NCBI GenBank assembly: GCA_002686835.1
Contig: NYYP01000015.1
Span: forward strand, 2,140-42,261
DNA from: Opitutia bacterium
Lineage (GTDB): Bacteria > Verrucomicrobiota > Verrucomicrobiia > Opitutales > Seribacteraceae
Direction: 5' to 3'
DNA length: 40,122 nucleotides
Under the pieces are notes generated by a model. The model searched no databases. It saw nothing but the letters and a program-made list of their open reading frames with translations, and had not been told where the DNA came from. Positions 16,803 to 25,209 of the stretch are shown piece after piece (position 1 is the stretch's first letter; each line of letters opens with the position of its first letter). Made by a program: the position numbers and the translations under genes.

Positions 16803-17549
16803 ATGATTTTATTAGGAGTCAATGTGGATCATGTGGCGACTTTGCGACAAGCTAGGTATCGCAATGAGTCCAACACATTTGGAGGTTTCGTTGAGCCAGA
16901 CCCAGCATCAATGGCGTGGCTGGCTGAGGAGGCGGGGGCGGATGGTATTACCATGCATGTGCGCGAAGATCGGAGGCATGTTCAGGTTGAGGATGTGCAA
17001 AGGTATTTGGAGCACAAGAAAACCCGCCTGAATCTGGAGGTGTCCCTTTCCGAGGATATGGTCAAACTTGCACTCTCCCTTAATCCCGACAGTGTCTGCC
17101 TTGTCCCAGAAAACCGGATGGAAGTCACCACGGAGGGAGGGTTAGATGTTGTAGGGAATTTAGCCCGGGCAAAGGAGGCGGTTGATGAATTTGCCAAAAA
17201 AAATATTCCAACCAGTATGTTCATTGACCCAGATTACTCTCAATTGGAAGCATCGGCAAAGATAGGTTCTCAATGGGTTGAATTACACACGGGTAGTTTT
17301 GCGAGGGCATGGCATGATGTCCAAAAGCGCGACCATGAATTAAATGTACTGAAAAAAGGCATGGAAATTGGACTTTCTTTAGGGCTTCAAGTCAATGCCG
17401 GTCACGGAATTAATTATCAAAATGTGGAGGGTGCTAAAAAATTGGACCGTGTAACTGAGTTTAACATAGGCCACAGTATTATATGCAGATCCCTCAATCA
17501 GGGTCTTCCCGAGGCGGTGTCTACCATGCGCCGGTTGCTGAATTCCTGA
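16803..17549 (+). CDS. pdxJ: Pyridoxine 5'-phosphate synthase
   Basis: TIM-barrel enzyme condensing 1-deoxyxylulose-5-phosphate with 3-amino-2-oxopropyl phosphate, the last ring-closing step of the DXP-dependent vitamin B6 route. 248 aa with family motifs GVNVDHVATLRQARY (residues 5-19), ITMHVREDRRHV, NLEVSLSEDM, CLVPENRMEVTTEGGL, GLQVNAGHGINYQNV and FNIGHSIICRS. The stop overlaps the acpS start by one base. The pdxJ-acpS linkage is conserved in many bacteria, which supports both calls. Confidence 0.98.
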   Translation: MILLGVNVDHVATLRQARYRNESNTFGGFVEPDPASMAWLAEEAGADGITMHVREDRRHVQVEDVQRYLEHKKTRLNLEVSLSEDMVKLALSLNPDSVCLVPENRMEVTTEGGLDVVGNLARAKEAVDEFAKKNIPTSMFIDPDYSQLEASAKIGSQWVELHTGSFARAWHDVQKRDHELNVLKKGMEIGLSLGLQVNAGHGINYQNVEGAKKLDRVTEFNIGHSIICRSLNQGLPEAVSTMRRLLNS

Positions 17550-17956
17550 TGAATCTCCCGGAATTTCCTCAAGGAACCAATGTGGTGGGAGTGGGGATCG
17601 ATCAGATCGAAGTATCCCGGATTCGCCAATCGATCGATCGGCATGGTGAGAACTTTCTTGCCAAGGTATTTACTAAGAAGGAGCAAGCATTTTGCATGGA
17701 AAGGACCGATTCTGCACCTTGTCTGGCAGCCCGGTTTGCCGCAAAGGAGGCAATGTCAAAAGCTTTAGGCACCGGGATAGGAAAAGAGTTTGGATGGCTG
17801 GACATGGAGGTGGGAAAGAAAAAGAGCGGTCAGCCAGTTGCCAAATTTTCCGAACATGGGAAATCAGCCTTAGCTCAAAGGGAGGCATCTTCCGCACTGA
17901 TCAGTATTTCCCATCTTAACGAGATCGCTTCTGCAGTAGTTGTGTTGATCAAGTAA
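17549..17956 (+). CDS. acpS: Holo-[acyl-carrier-protein] synthase
   Basis: Transfers the 4'-phosphopantetheine arm of CoA to the Ser of acyl carrier proteins. The ATG at 17549, overlapping the pdxJ stop (TGATG), gives 135 aa. Upstream in-frame codons inside pdxJ are not family-like. Motifs are GVGIDQIEVSRI with the metal-binding Asp, and ARFAAKEAMSKALGTG with the catalytic Glu/Lys. A plausible client is the ACP domain of the fusion protein at 23043-23969, besides the fatty-acid ACP. The stop overlaps the nnr start by one base. Confidence 0.96.
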   Translation: MNLPEFPQGTNVVGVGIDQIEVSRIRQSIDRHGENFLAKVFTKKEQAFCMERTDSAPCLAARFAAKEAMSKALGTGIGKEFGWLDMEVGKKKSGQPVAKFSEHGKSALAQREASSALISISHLNEIASAVVVLIK

Positions 17957-19533
17957 TGCTAGAAATTCCACACGACCCCATCCTTTCACTTTCCCAAGCT
18001 CATGCTTTTGAGCAGGAGTATTTTAATGGGGATGAAGCACTTCAGTGGGATGCTATGACACGGGCGGGAGAAGCGGTTGCGGATTCTGCTCTCCGGGATA
18101 TGCGTGAACTCCGTACCATTCCTCATCGCCCCAAGCTGATGGTTCTGGTCGGAAAGGGGCACAATGGTGCAGATGCCCTCATTGCAGCCCGGCGATTTTT
18201 ACGCACCATCCCCACTGCCCGCGCGGCAATCTGGCCATGGACAGCGATGGAGGAGTGCCGTCCCATGACCCAGCGTGCCTTTAAGGAATTGATCGATTTT
18301 GCCACAAAAAGGCTGGAGGTTTTGCCTATTGCCAATGAAATGAATGTTGAGGGCTTGGGTGAAATTCTGTCTTCGCAGGCAAAAGGGAGGGGCGTTGATT
18401 TATTGATCGATGGATTGCTGGGAATGCAGGCAAGACCAACTCTAAAAAGCCCTTTGGGCGAATGGATAAAGCTGCTGAACGATTCCGAAAGTATATCCGT
18501 CCGTGTTTCAATAGATTTACCCACCGGAATCACGGAGTCCTCAGCACAGGAGACCGAGCCATTCCGTGCAGATTTTACTTACTGCACGGGTATAGTGAAA
18601 TTACCGGTGATAAAGAATTTTAATCAACAATGGGTTGGCCGGTTGAGGTATCTGGATCTCGGTTTTTTTGCACAATTCAGACCGAATCATTTTTCAGGCA
18701 ATGAAAAAATTCTCCGGCCATCTGCCCTCACCCAGTTGCGAAAATTGCGGCCGGTGGTTTCAGATAAAAGAGATTATGGACATCTTCTCGCTATAGTTGG
18801 TTCCCGTGAATTAGGCGGTGCTGCCCTGATGTGTGCTCGTGGTGCTTTGCGTGCGGGGCTTGGGTTACTCACCTGTTGTGTGCCCGAATCCTTGCATGCA
18901 TCCTTTGTGGCTGCCTGTCCGGAGGCAATGTGGGTACCCATGCCCGAAACTCCCAAAGGAGGGCTTGCCCTGGAGGGATTAGGCAAAGTGCGACAATTTC
19001 TTGACCGGGCAGACGCTTTGGTTGCTGGGCCCGGTATAGGATCTGAAGGAGAGACACATACTTTGGTCCGTGAAGCGTGCAAACTATTCTCCGGGCCCCT
19101 TCTTCTAGACGCAGATGGTTTGAGATCTGAAATTATTGATTCATTGGCTGATCAAGATCATCTTGTCCTTACCCCCCACGCAGGCGAACTAGATCGATTG
19201 GCAGGCAGAGGTGGGGTAGAAAACTTTCTTTCTTCTTTTCAAGGAGTGATTTTGCGTAAGGGAGCACACCAGCAAGTTATTTATGATGGTGCTATTTTAC
19301 ATTTGTTTTCAGGGAGTTCTCTGCTAGCTCGGGGTGGCAGTGGGGACATACTCAGCGGGATTGTTGGTTCCCTGTTGGCTCGAGGGGGACGATCGTCCAT
19401 AGATTGTGTTGCCCTCGGTACTTTTTGGCATGGACGAGCCGCTGAAGCCTTGGCAAGACAGCATGGGCAGGAAGCGGTCACCACTACGCAAATTCTCGAG
19501 TATTTATCTTTTGCATTAAGGAATGACTTCTAA
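17956..19533 (+). CDS. nnr: Bifunctional NAD(P)H-hydrate epimerase / ADP-dependent NAD(P)H-hydrate dehydratase
   Basis: Metabolite-repair enzyme restoring NAD(P)H from its hydrated, inactive form. 525 aa in two domains. The N-terminal YjeF epimerase (~1-235) includes VLVGKGHNGADALIAARR and the DGLLGMQARP and SIDLPTG strands. The C-terminal ribokinase-like dehydratase (~255-525) includes LAIVGSRELGGAALMCARGA, VAGPGIG, LLLDADGL, LTPHAGE and GSGDILSGIVGSLLARG. Order and length match the two-domain family. It overlaps acpS by one base and the nucleotidyltransferase gene by 11. Confidence 0.96.
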   Translation: MLEIPHDPILSLSQAHAFEQEYFNGDEALQWDAMTRAGEAVADSALRDMRELRTIPHRPKLMVLVGKGHNGADALIAARRFLRTIPTARAAIWPWTAMEECRPMTQRAFKELIDFATKRLEVLPIANEMNVEGLGEILSSQAKGRGVDLLIDGLLGMQARPTLKSPLGEWIKLLNDSESISVRVSIDLPTGITESSAQETEPFRADFTYCTGIVKLPVIKNFNQQWVGRLRYLDLGFFAQFRPNHFSGNEKILRPSALTQLRKLRPVVSDKRDYGHLLAIVGSRELGGAALMCARGALRAGLGLLTCCVPESLHASFVAACPEAMWVPMPETPKGGLALEGLGKVRQFLDRADALVAGPGIGSEGETHTLVREACKLFSGPLLLDADGLRSEIIDSLADQDHLVLTPHAGELDRLAGRGGVENFLSSFQGVILRKGAHQQVIYDGAILHLFSGSSLLARGGSGDILSGIVGSLLARGGRSSIDCVALGTFWHGRAAEALARQHGQEAVTTTQILEYLSFALRNDF

Positions 19534-20455
19534 ACCTAACTCACCCGCATTACTCGTGCTGGCTGCCGGTATGGGTAGTCGATATGGAGGATTAAAACAA
19601 GTCGACCCTGTCGGCCCCCAGGGAGAAACCCTCATGGATTATTCACTCTATGATGCATGGAAGGCGGGGTTTTCGAGGGTGGTGTTTTTGATTCGTGAAG
19701 AAATGCATGAAGCATTTTTTCAGCAGATTGCCAGCAAATATACAGGTAGAATGGAGGTAGCTTATGCCTACCAGTCAATTAATGACTTGCCTGAAGGGGT
19801 TGAATTTACCGGCCAAAGGGAAAAGCCCTGGGGTACCGGGCATGCAGTTTGGTGTGCCCGACATGCTTTGGATGGTCGATCCTTTGCGGTAATTAACGCC
19901 GACGACTTTTATGGTTCTGCAACTTTTACCGCACTGATCGATGCTATCTCCCAGGCTGACTCTTCTGCACGCAGCGATAAAAAGATTGCCGGCTCTATCA
20001 TTGGATTTCAGTTAGGTCAGACTCTGTCGGATCATGGTTCGGTTAGCCGAGGGATCTGTAAAATAGATAGGGGCAAATTAAGTTCGGTCGAGGAATGGTC
20101 AGGTATTTCTAAATCTCTCAGTGGGATCATTGGTAATAATCCTGCGGGCTTATCTCATAAACTTTCTGGAGAAGAAGTGGTGTCGATGAATGTATGGGCT
20201 TTCCCGTCATCGGTTTTTCCTGCCCTCAAAGATGGAATTATTGATTTTTTTGAAAGTTCATCCGATCTGTTAAAGGACGAGTTTTATTTGCCCACCGCGG
20301 TGGATAATTGGATTGCCAGTGGTAGGGCAGTTTTTGATATAGGAATTGCCAGTTGTAAATGGTTGGGTGTGACTTACAAGGAAGACAAATCTGTGGTAGT
20401 TGAGTCTATTAAAAAAATGATTTCTAACGGGGATTACCCGTTATCTCTTTTTTAA
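19523..20455 (+). CDS. Sugar-nucleotidyltransferase (NTP_transferase family)
   Basis: 310 aa. The N-terminal pyrophosphorylase signature LVLAAGMGSRYGGLKQVDPV (residues ~10-29) binds the NTP, and the substrate/metal motif VINADDFYG is at ~126-134. The GTGHAVW strand supports nucleotidyl transfer to a sugar phosphate. It most resembles the poorly characterised NDP-sugar pyrophosphorylase-like proteins rather than RmlA, GalU or GlmU, so the substrate is unknown. It is the last gene of the rnhC-to-here operon, overlaps nnr by 11 bases, and its stop overlaps that of the convergent gene by four bases. Confidence 0.85.
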   Translation: MTSKPNSPALLVLAAGMGSRYGGLKQVDPVGPQGETLMDYSLYDAWKAGFSRVVFLIREEMHEAFFQQIASKYTGRMEVAYAYQSINDLPEGVEFTGQREKPWGTGHAVWCARHALDGRSFAVINADDFYGSATFTALIDAISQADSSARSDKKIAGSIIGFQLGQTLSDHGSVSRGICKIDRGKLSSVEEWSGISKSLSGIIGNNPAGLSHKLSGEEVVSMNVWAFPSSVFPALKDGIIDFFESSSDLLKDEFYLPTAVDNWIASGRAVFDIGIASCKWLGVTYKEDKSVVVESIKKMISNGDYPLSLF

Positions 20456-21810
20456 GAAAAATCGGGGGTTATTTCCAATTTTTGTCCAGCCTTCACTTCC
20501 GTTTTACCGCCTTTGTCTGGGTCTTGATCGTTGCGATATACCTGCACAGTCAAAGAAGCATTTTTTCGGGGAGGAGACCAGGCCCACTTGCCAATTTCTA
20601 TAAAATTCATGGATACCCCTTCATCCCAACTAAGTCCTGGTCCTTCCCCTCGCAGATAGGGCTTGTTACCAATACCAATCATTACATTTGCAACGACTGT
20701 AGTGGTCCCATTTTTTTCCTTTTTAGGATCTTCTTGGTCAGTCTTTACTGCTATATCTTCGCCCGCAAGAAGAGCGTCGACCTTCCGCAAGGTTTCTTGA
20801 GGGTCAGGAAGCCCTAGGTCCAACTCATCCGGGACCGGTTGTGTATCTTGCTCGTTTTCGATCGGTTGATCATTTTCTGAAGGCGATGTTGGTGGATCTT
20901 CCAGGTTTACAGGTTCGGTTGTTTCGGGCGAACCTTCGCTTACTCCTAGGCTGGCCGTAAATGTCTCTTGATCAATTTCTTCTCCTAAGAGGGTGGTTTC
21001 CTCATCTGCGTCCTCCACTGATTCCTCTTCTGCTTTCTCCTCTTTTGGTTCGGGGGAAGTTTCTGCAATAAAGGGTTCCTCATCGCTGGGGTTAAGCTTA
21101 TCTTCTTGCTCTATTTCCTCGCCAAAGGGTGGGGGTAATTCTTGTTCCTCCACGACATTTTCTTCTTTGTCTGATTCATCTTTAGAAGGGGGGACTTTTG
21201 CTGCAGACAAATTATTTTTTTCTTCGGGAGAGGGCAAAGATTCTAATTTTTCGCGGAGTAAATTGATCTGTTCGTGGATCAGTCTGACATCTTTTTCTAA
21301 ATTACTTAAAGACGGGTCAGGATCGAGCAAGGAGGGCGGGTTCATTGCTGATTCCTCAATGCGTTCCAGCCTGGAGTGCAGTTTGTTTTCCAAATTGTTG
21401 AGCTGATCGATAATTCCTGAAGAATTGGGTTGGGAACCATTTAACAATAAATCAGATACAATTTTGTTAACTAAAGTTGGAACTTTATCCAGCTTGAGGG
21501 TTAATGCATCAATATCAGTACGAATTTCTTTGAGCTCATAAAATGCTTTGCTGGTTAAATCAGACTCTTGCTGACTTAATTTTTCTATAAGTCTCTCAAC
21601 GAAACCCTCCAGGAAATGCGGAAGAAACAGAAGGGTGGCAATCAATCCTGATCCTAAAATACAGGTGGCTATCTGCCAGTGCCCAAGCGTGCCCTCATCC
21701 TTCAATACTACCGAGACAAAGAGACTGAGCACAGCAAAGATGAAAGCAGCAGCTCCATAAAAAGGCCCCTTGCTCAATCCTCGACTATTGTTGTCTTGAT
21801 CGTAATCCAT
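20452..21810 (-). CDS. Membrane-anchored coiled-coil protein with acidic linker and C-terminal beta domain, unknown function
   Basis: 452 aa from the ATG at 21810 (a TTG immediately upstream is possible). There are two N-terminal membrane segments at ~18-38 and ~46-68. A heptad-rich helical region (~70-195) follows, then a low-complexity Glu/Pro/Ser/Asp-rich linker (~200-360). The compact C-terminal domain (~370-452) contains MIGIGNKPYLRGEGPGLSWD and FIEIGKWAWSPP, then LTVQVYRNDQDPDKGG. Its aromatic strand-and-turn pattern loosely recalls carbohydrate-binding or Ig-like beta-sandwich modules. It may link the membrane to a glycan or protein target. It lies downstream of trpS (69 bases) and converges on the nucleotidyltransferase. 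Confidence 0.75.
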   Translation of the reverse strand: MDYDQDNNSRGLSKGPFYGAAAFIFAVLSLFVSVVLKDEGTLGHWQIATCILGSGLIATLLFLPHFLEGFVERLIEKLSQQESDLTSKAFYELKEIRTDIDALTLKLDKVPTLVNKIVSDLLLNGSQPNSSGIIDQLNNLENKLHSRLERIEESAMNPPSLLDPDPSLSNLEKDVRLIHEQINLLREKLESLPSPEEKNNLSAAKVPPSKDESDKEENVVEEQELPPPFGEEIEQEDKLNPSDEEPFIAETSPEPKEEKAEEESVEDADEETTLLGEEIDQETFTASLGVSEGSPETTEPVNLEDPPTSPSENDQPIENEQDTQPVPDELDLGLPDPQETLRKVDALLAGEDIAVKTDQEDPKKEKNGTTTVVANVMIGIGNKPYLRGEGPGLSWDEGVSMNFIEIGKWAWSPPRKNASLTVQVYRNDQDPDKGGKTEVKAGQKLEITPDFS

Positions 21811-21882
21811 CAACCAATTTCCCTTATGTTTAAATGTGGTTTTTCTCTGGGAAAACCAAGCGAAAAATTTGCGGCTTCTTTT

Positions 21883-22974
21883 TTAATTTCTTCGGAGTTC
21901 AGGCAGGCCGATCTTTCTTTTCACTTTGGATAAAATTTTAAAAGCTCTTTTTTGGGCAAAGTTGGCTCCTGTTTTTAGTACGGAATCAAGATAGTTTTTG
22001 TCTTTGATTAATTCTTTGTATGATTCACGTGCAGATCGAAGTGATTCCACTAGTAATTCAATAACTTCAGATTTTAGCTCACCATATCCTTTGCCCTGAA
22101 AGTGGGACTCCAAATATTCAAAAGATTGACCGGATAGTGAGGAATGAATGGTAAGCAAATTGGTCACACCAGCTTTGCCGGGTGCAGCAATAATCTCAGT
22201 TCCTGAATCAGTCACCGCAGATCCAATTTTCTTTTTAATTTGTTCAGGTTCATCGAGGACAAAGATCGTTGCCCTTTCATTGGTGTCGGATTTGGACATT
22301 TTTTTTGTCGGATCGACAAGCGACATAATGCGGGCCCCGGTTTTGGGAATGAAGGGCTTGGGTATGGCAAAGGTTTCAGAATACTTTTGGTTAAACCGAC
22401 CGGCCAGATCACGGCACAATTCCAGGTGCTGGCGTTGATCATCTCCCACCGGTACCAAGTCTGCATTATAGAGTAATATATCCGCCGCCATAAGTACTGG
22501 ATAGCATAGCAGACCTGCATTGATCGATGCCTGTGCACGCATTCCTTCGTGGGTGAATTTTATATCTCCAGATTCTTTTTCTTCCGCAACTTTAAATCCC
22601 AAATTGGCTGCCTTGTCTTTAAATTGGGTCATTCTCTGCAGTTCTCCAATCGGTGTCATGCAGGTGAGAATCCATGCTAGCTCGGTATGCCCAATGACAT
22701 GAGATTGTACGAATTGGTGGCATTTTTCTGGATCCAGACCGCAGGCAATATACTGGGCGATGCAGGAATAAACATTTTGTCTAAGATCCGCAGGTTTATA
22801 GGGAACGGTAATGGCATGTAAATCGACGATGCCAAAGAAACATTCGTAATCATCCAGCATAGCCGACCAATTTCGTACCGCACCCAGGTAATTGCCCAGG
22901 GTTAATTTACCCGTGGGTTGGGCACAGGTGAGAATGACAGGTTTTGGTTTGCTCGCTTTTTGCGTATCGTTCAT
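21883..22974 (-). CDS. trpS: Tryptophanyl-tRNA synthetase
   Basis: Class Ic aminoacyl-tRNA synthetase charging tRNA-Trp. 363 aa with the HIGH-type motif in AQPTGKLTLGNYLGAVRNW (residues ~18-36), the ATP/Trp pocket strands LMAADILLYNADLVPVGDDQ, and the mobile KMSKS loop in PTKKMSKSDTNERA. The length is typical of the bacterial enzyme. The leader is only 68 bases, with no room for a T-box. A promoter-like sequence lies in the divergent gap to the ACP-dehydratase gene. Confidence 0.97.
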   Translation of the reverse strand: MNDTQKASKPKPVILTCAQPTGKLTLGNYLGAVRNWSAMLDDYECFFGIVDLHAITVPYKPADLRQNVYSCIAQYIACGLDPEKCHQFVQSHVIGHTELAWILTCMTPIGELQRMTQFKDKAANLGFKVAEEKESGDIKFTHEGMRAQASINAGLLCYPVLMAADILLYNADLVPVGDDQRQHLELCRDLAGRFNQKYSETFAIPKPFIPKTGARIMSLVDPTKKMSKSDTNERATIFVLDEPEQIKKKIGSAVTDSGTEIIAAPGKAGVTNLLTIHSSLSGQSFEYLESHFQGKGYGELKSEVIELLVESLRSARESYKELIKDKNYLDSVLKTGANFAQKRAFKILSKVKRKIGLPELRRN

Positions 22975-22989
22975 GATTGCTATTTAATT

Positions 22990-23018
22990 TTATTACATGC
23001 CGGTCCATCAAATGACAA
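22990..23018 (-). promoter_or_regulatory. Possible sigma-70 promoter for trpS
   Basis: On the minus strand TTGTCA (23018-23013) is followed by a 17-base spacer and the weak -10 TAATAA (22995-22990), inside the 68-base divergent gap. Transcription would begin about ten bases before the trpS ATG. The -35 match is good and the -10 is weak. Confidence 0.3.
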
Positions 23019-23042
23019 TCCCATCCCATTTTACATTAAACA

Positions 23043-23969
23043 ATGAGTGATGTTGCTCACAAAAATGTTGAAGATGAATTAGCAGAACTGCTTAAGCGGT
23101 GTTCTCCTGACACCCTTAAGGCTGCACTGTCGTTCAGAAAAACCAAAGATGTGCAACAGATCGAGACAATTGTACTCGGGGTAATTGATCGTCACCTAGA
23201 GCCTGAACAGCGGGAAATATTTAAGGATGCAGATGATTCATTTCGATTATACGAAGATTTAGGCCTGGACTCATTAACCATGCTTGAAATTGTCATGCTG
23301 GTTGAGCAAACCTTGCAGATAAGTATTGATAATGAGGAACTTAGGGATCTTCGCACCATTGGTGATGTTAAGCAGTACCTCGATGCTAAAGTAAGAGGCA
23401 TTGATATGCCTGACCGTTCTAAAACTTATCGAATTGAAGAGGTGGCATCCTTGATGCCGCATCGCGAACCATTTTTGTTTCTTCAGGATGTCACTATTGA
23501 GGGTGATCAGGCCCGTGGGGATTATCGGATCACCGGAAACGAATATTTTCTACAAGGCCATTTTAAGGATCAACCGGTATTTCCTGCATCAATCATGATC
23601 GAAGCTCTTGGTCAGATGTGTGTCTTCTTTTTACTTCAGGGGTCTCATTCAGGGTTATCACGAAAAGTAGATCCTAGTACGATATTCTTCACTGCATGTG
23701 ATGGAATTAAGTGTCGGCGAGTTTGTAAACCGGGTGATGTCTTATCAATGTCGGTAAAAGTGGAACGGGTTCGTCACCCTTTGGCTTGTTTTAGCGGAGA
23801 AATTCTTGTTGGTGAACAAAAGACCGCCCATGCAGGAGAAATCAAACTAGCTTTTGATTTTTATCCACTGATGGATGGAGCAAATGATACGCCTGAAAGT
23901 TTTGGTAATTCTTCGATTAGTGAAGATCCTGAACCTGTTCGCAACTCTATTTCTTCGCAGGAGAATTGA
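23043..23969 (+). CDS. Acyl carrier protein - FabZ-type 3-hydroxyacyl dehydratase fusion
   Basis: 308 aa. Residues ~38-118 form an acyl-carrier domain with the phosphopantetheine site LGLDSLTMLEI (Ser77). Residues ~128-275 form a hotdog-fold FabA/FabZ-like dehydratase with LMPHREPFLFLQDV and GHFKDQPVFPASIMIEALGQ. His173 and Glu187 keep the 14-residue spacing of the FabZ His/Glu dyad, but the usual PG of the motif is PA. The last ~35 residues are polar and probably disordered. Carrying its own ACP suggests a dedicated acyl chain outside bulk fatty-acid synthesis, such as a specialised lipid. AcpS (17549-17956) could activate it. It is followed by two glycosyltransferases. Confidence 0.88.
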   Translation: MSDVAHKNVEDELAELLKRCSPDTLKAALSFRKTKDVQQIETIVLGVIDRHLEPEQREIFKDADDSFRLYEDLGLDSLTMLEIVMLVEQTLQISIDNEELRDLRTIGDVKQYLDAKVRGIDMPDRSKTYRIEEVASLMPHREPFLFLQDVTIEGDQARGDYRITGNEYFLQGHFKDQPVFPASIMIEALGQMCVFFLLQGSHSGLSRKVDPSTIFFTACDGIKCRRVCKPGDVLSMSVKVERVRHPLACFSGEILVGEQKTAHAGEIKLAFDFYPLMDGANDTPESFGNSSISEDPEPVRNSISSQEN

Positions 23970-24014
23970 AAGTATTAGCTCCGGCTGGTATTTCAAAATT
24001 GAATCCCAATTAAG

Positions 24015-25202
24015 TTGAGCAAAACCGCCTTTCTTTATGCCACTTTTCCTCGCCCCACTGAGACATTTATAAGGCGAGAACTCAGACAACTTAGTAAACT
24101 GGGATTCCACCCAGAGCTATTCTCAATCTGGCGGGGGAGCAAAAACTGGGATGGAATTAAAGTTAATCTTTTTCCTCTGATTCGTATAACAGCTTTGTTT
24201 TTTTGGATACCTTATTGGGCTTGGAAAAAGCCCCTTGTATTCAAATCAATCCTTGGCCATTTGTGGGGCACCACATGTCCGGGTTTGCAGAATTGGAACG
24301 AAACTTTTTTGGGGTTAGCTTTTGCCTTATGTGAGGCCAGGAAGTTTCAACGTTCAAATTATTCGGTAATCCATGCAGTCTGGGCGACCATGCCGGCCTC
24401 TGCTGCACTTGGGATTAATCAGTTAATCGATCTGCCTTTTTCCATGGGTGCCCACGCTTATGATGTCTTTCGTCATCGTGGAGATTGGCTTTTATCCATC
24501 AAATTAAAGTATGCAAGGACTGTTCGGACATCTTCCCAGTCAACTGCTCACAGGTTAGATTTTCTGGGGGTAACAAAAAATCAACTTGTTCTGATTCACC
24601 GAAGCATAGAAAAGATATGCCTACGTGAAAATTATGATCTCTTTCGAGCGGATAAACTCTCTCTTTTGACTATCGGTCGATTGGTTGAAAAAAAAGGGTA
24701 TTTCTTATTACTAAACATTCTTCAAACCCTGAAAAATCAGAATGTTCCCTTTGAATTAAAAATAATTGGAGGAGGAATATTGGGAAATGAAATCAGGCGA
24801 AAAATTAAGCTGATGGGACTGGTGAATGAGGTGAAAATACTTGGTCATATAGACGAAAGTGAGATTGAAAAATTTTATCTTTCCAGTGACGCCTTTCTTT
24901 TTACTGGAATTGTCGCATCAAATGGGGATCGGGATGGCATCCCCAATGTCATTCCCGAGGCGATGTCTCATGGTCTGTTGGTACTCGCTTCCAATCGTGC
25001 GGGAAGTTCCGAAGCATTTGTGGACAGAGAGTCCGGTTTTTCCTTAGATCCATACAGCCCCTCAAATTGGGTGAATTTACTTGCTCAATTTTATCGTTTT
25101 CCACAAAACTTTGTCGAAATTCGAAAAAGTGCAGTTGTGAGGGCAAAGTCATGCTTTTCTGCAAAAGTTAATTGTGAGAAATTAAAATCTTTATTTGTTT
25201 AA
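24015..25202 (+). CDS. Glycosyltransferase, GT4-type (GT-B fold)
   Basis: 395 aa beginning at a TTG (24015); an in-frame stop at 24000-24002 leaves no ATG option. The N-terminal Rossmann half (TAFLYATFPRPTETFIRREL, typical of the TFIxxEL family start) is followed by the C-terminal donor domain. That domain has LLTIGRLVEKKGYFLLLNIL (~216-235), FELKIIGGG, VKILGHIDESEIEKFY, and the nucleotide-sugar Glu motif IPNVIPEAMSHGLLVLASN. A hydrophobic patch around residues 58-80 may contact the membrane. It probably adds a sugar to a lipid-linked or exopolysaccharide acceptor; donor and acceptor are unknown. It overlaps the next frame slightly, and the region is visibly more A/T-rich than its neighbours. 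Confidence 0.88.
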   Translation: MSKTAFLYATFPRPTETFIRRELRQLSKLGFHPELFSIWRGSKNWDGIKVNLFPLIRITALFFWIPYWAWKKPLVFKSILGHLWGTTCPGLQNWNETFLGLAFALCEARKFQRSNYSVIHAVWATMPASAALGINQLIDLPFSMGAHAYDVFRHRGDWLLSIKLKYARTVRTSSQSTAHRLDFLGVTKNQLVLIHRSIEKICLRENYDLFRADKLSLLTIGRLVEKKGYFLLLNILQTLKNQNVPFELKIIGGGILGNEIRRKIKLMGLVNEVKILGHIDESEIEKFYLSSDAFLFTGIVASNGDRDGIPNVIPEAMSHGLLVLASNRAGSSEAFVDRESGFSLDPYSPSNWVNLLAQFYRFPQNFVEIRKSAVVRAKSCFSAKVNCEKLKSLFV

Positions 25203-25209
25203 ACATTTA

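Noticed and set aside
21837-21858. TGGTTTT / AAAACCA hairpin between trpS and the downstream membrane protein gene
   Set aside because: Weak A/T stem with an eight-base loop and no U tract; not supportable as a terminator or riboregulator.
22975-23042. T-box or other tRNA-sensing leader upstream of trpS
   Set aside because: The divergent gap is only 68 bases, too short for a T-box, and contains no T-box consensus.
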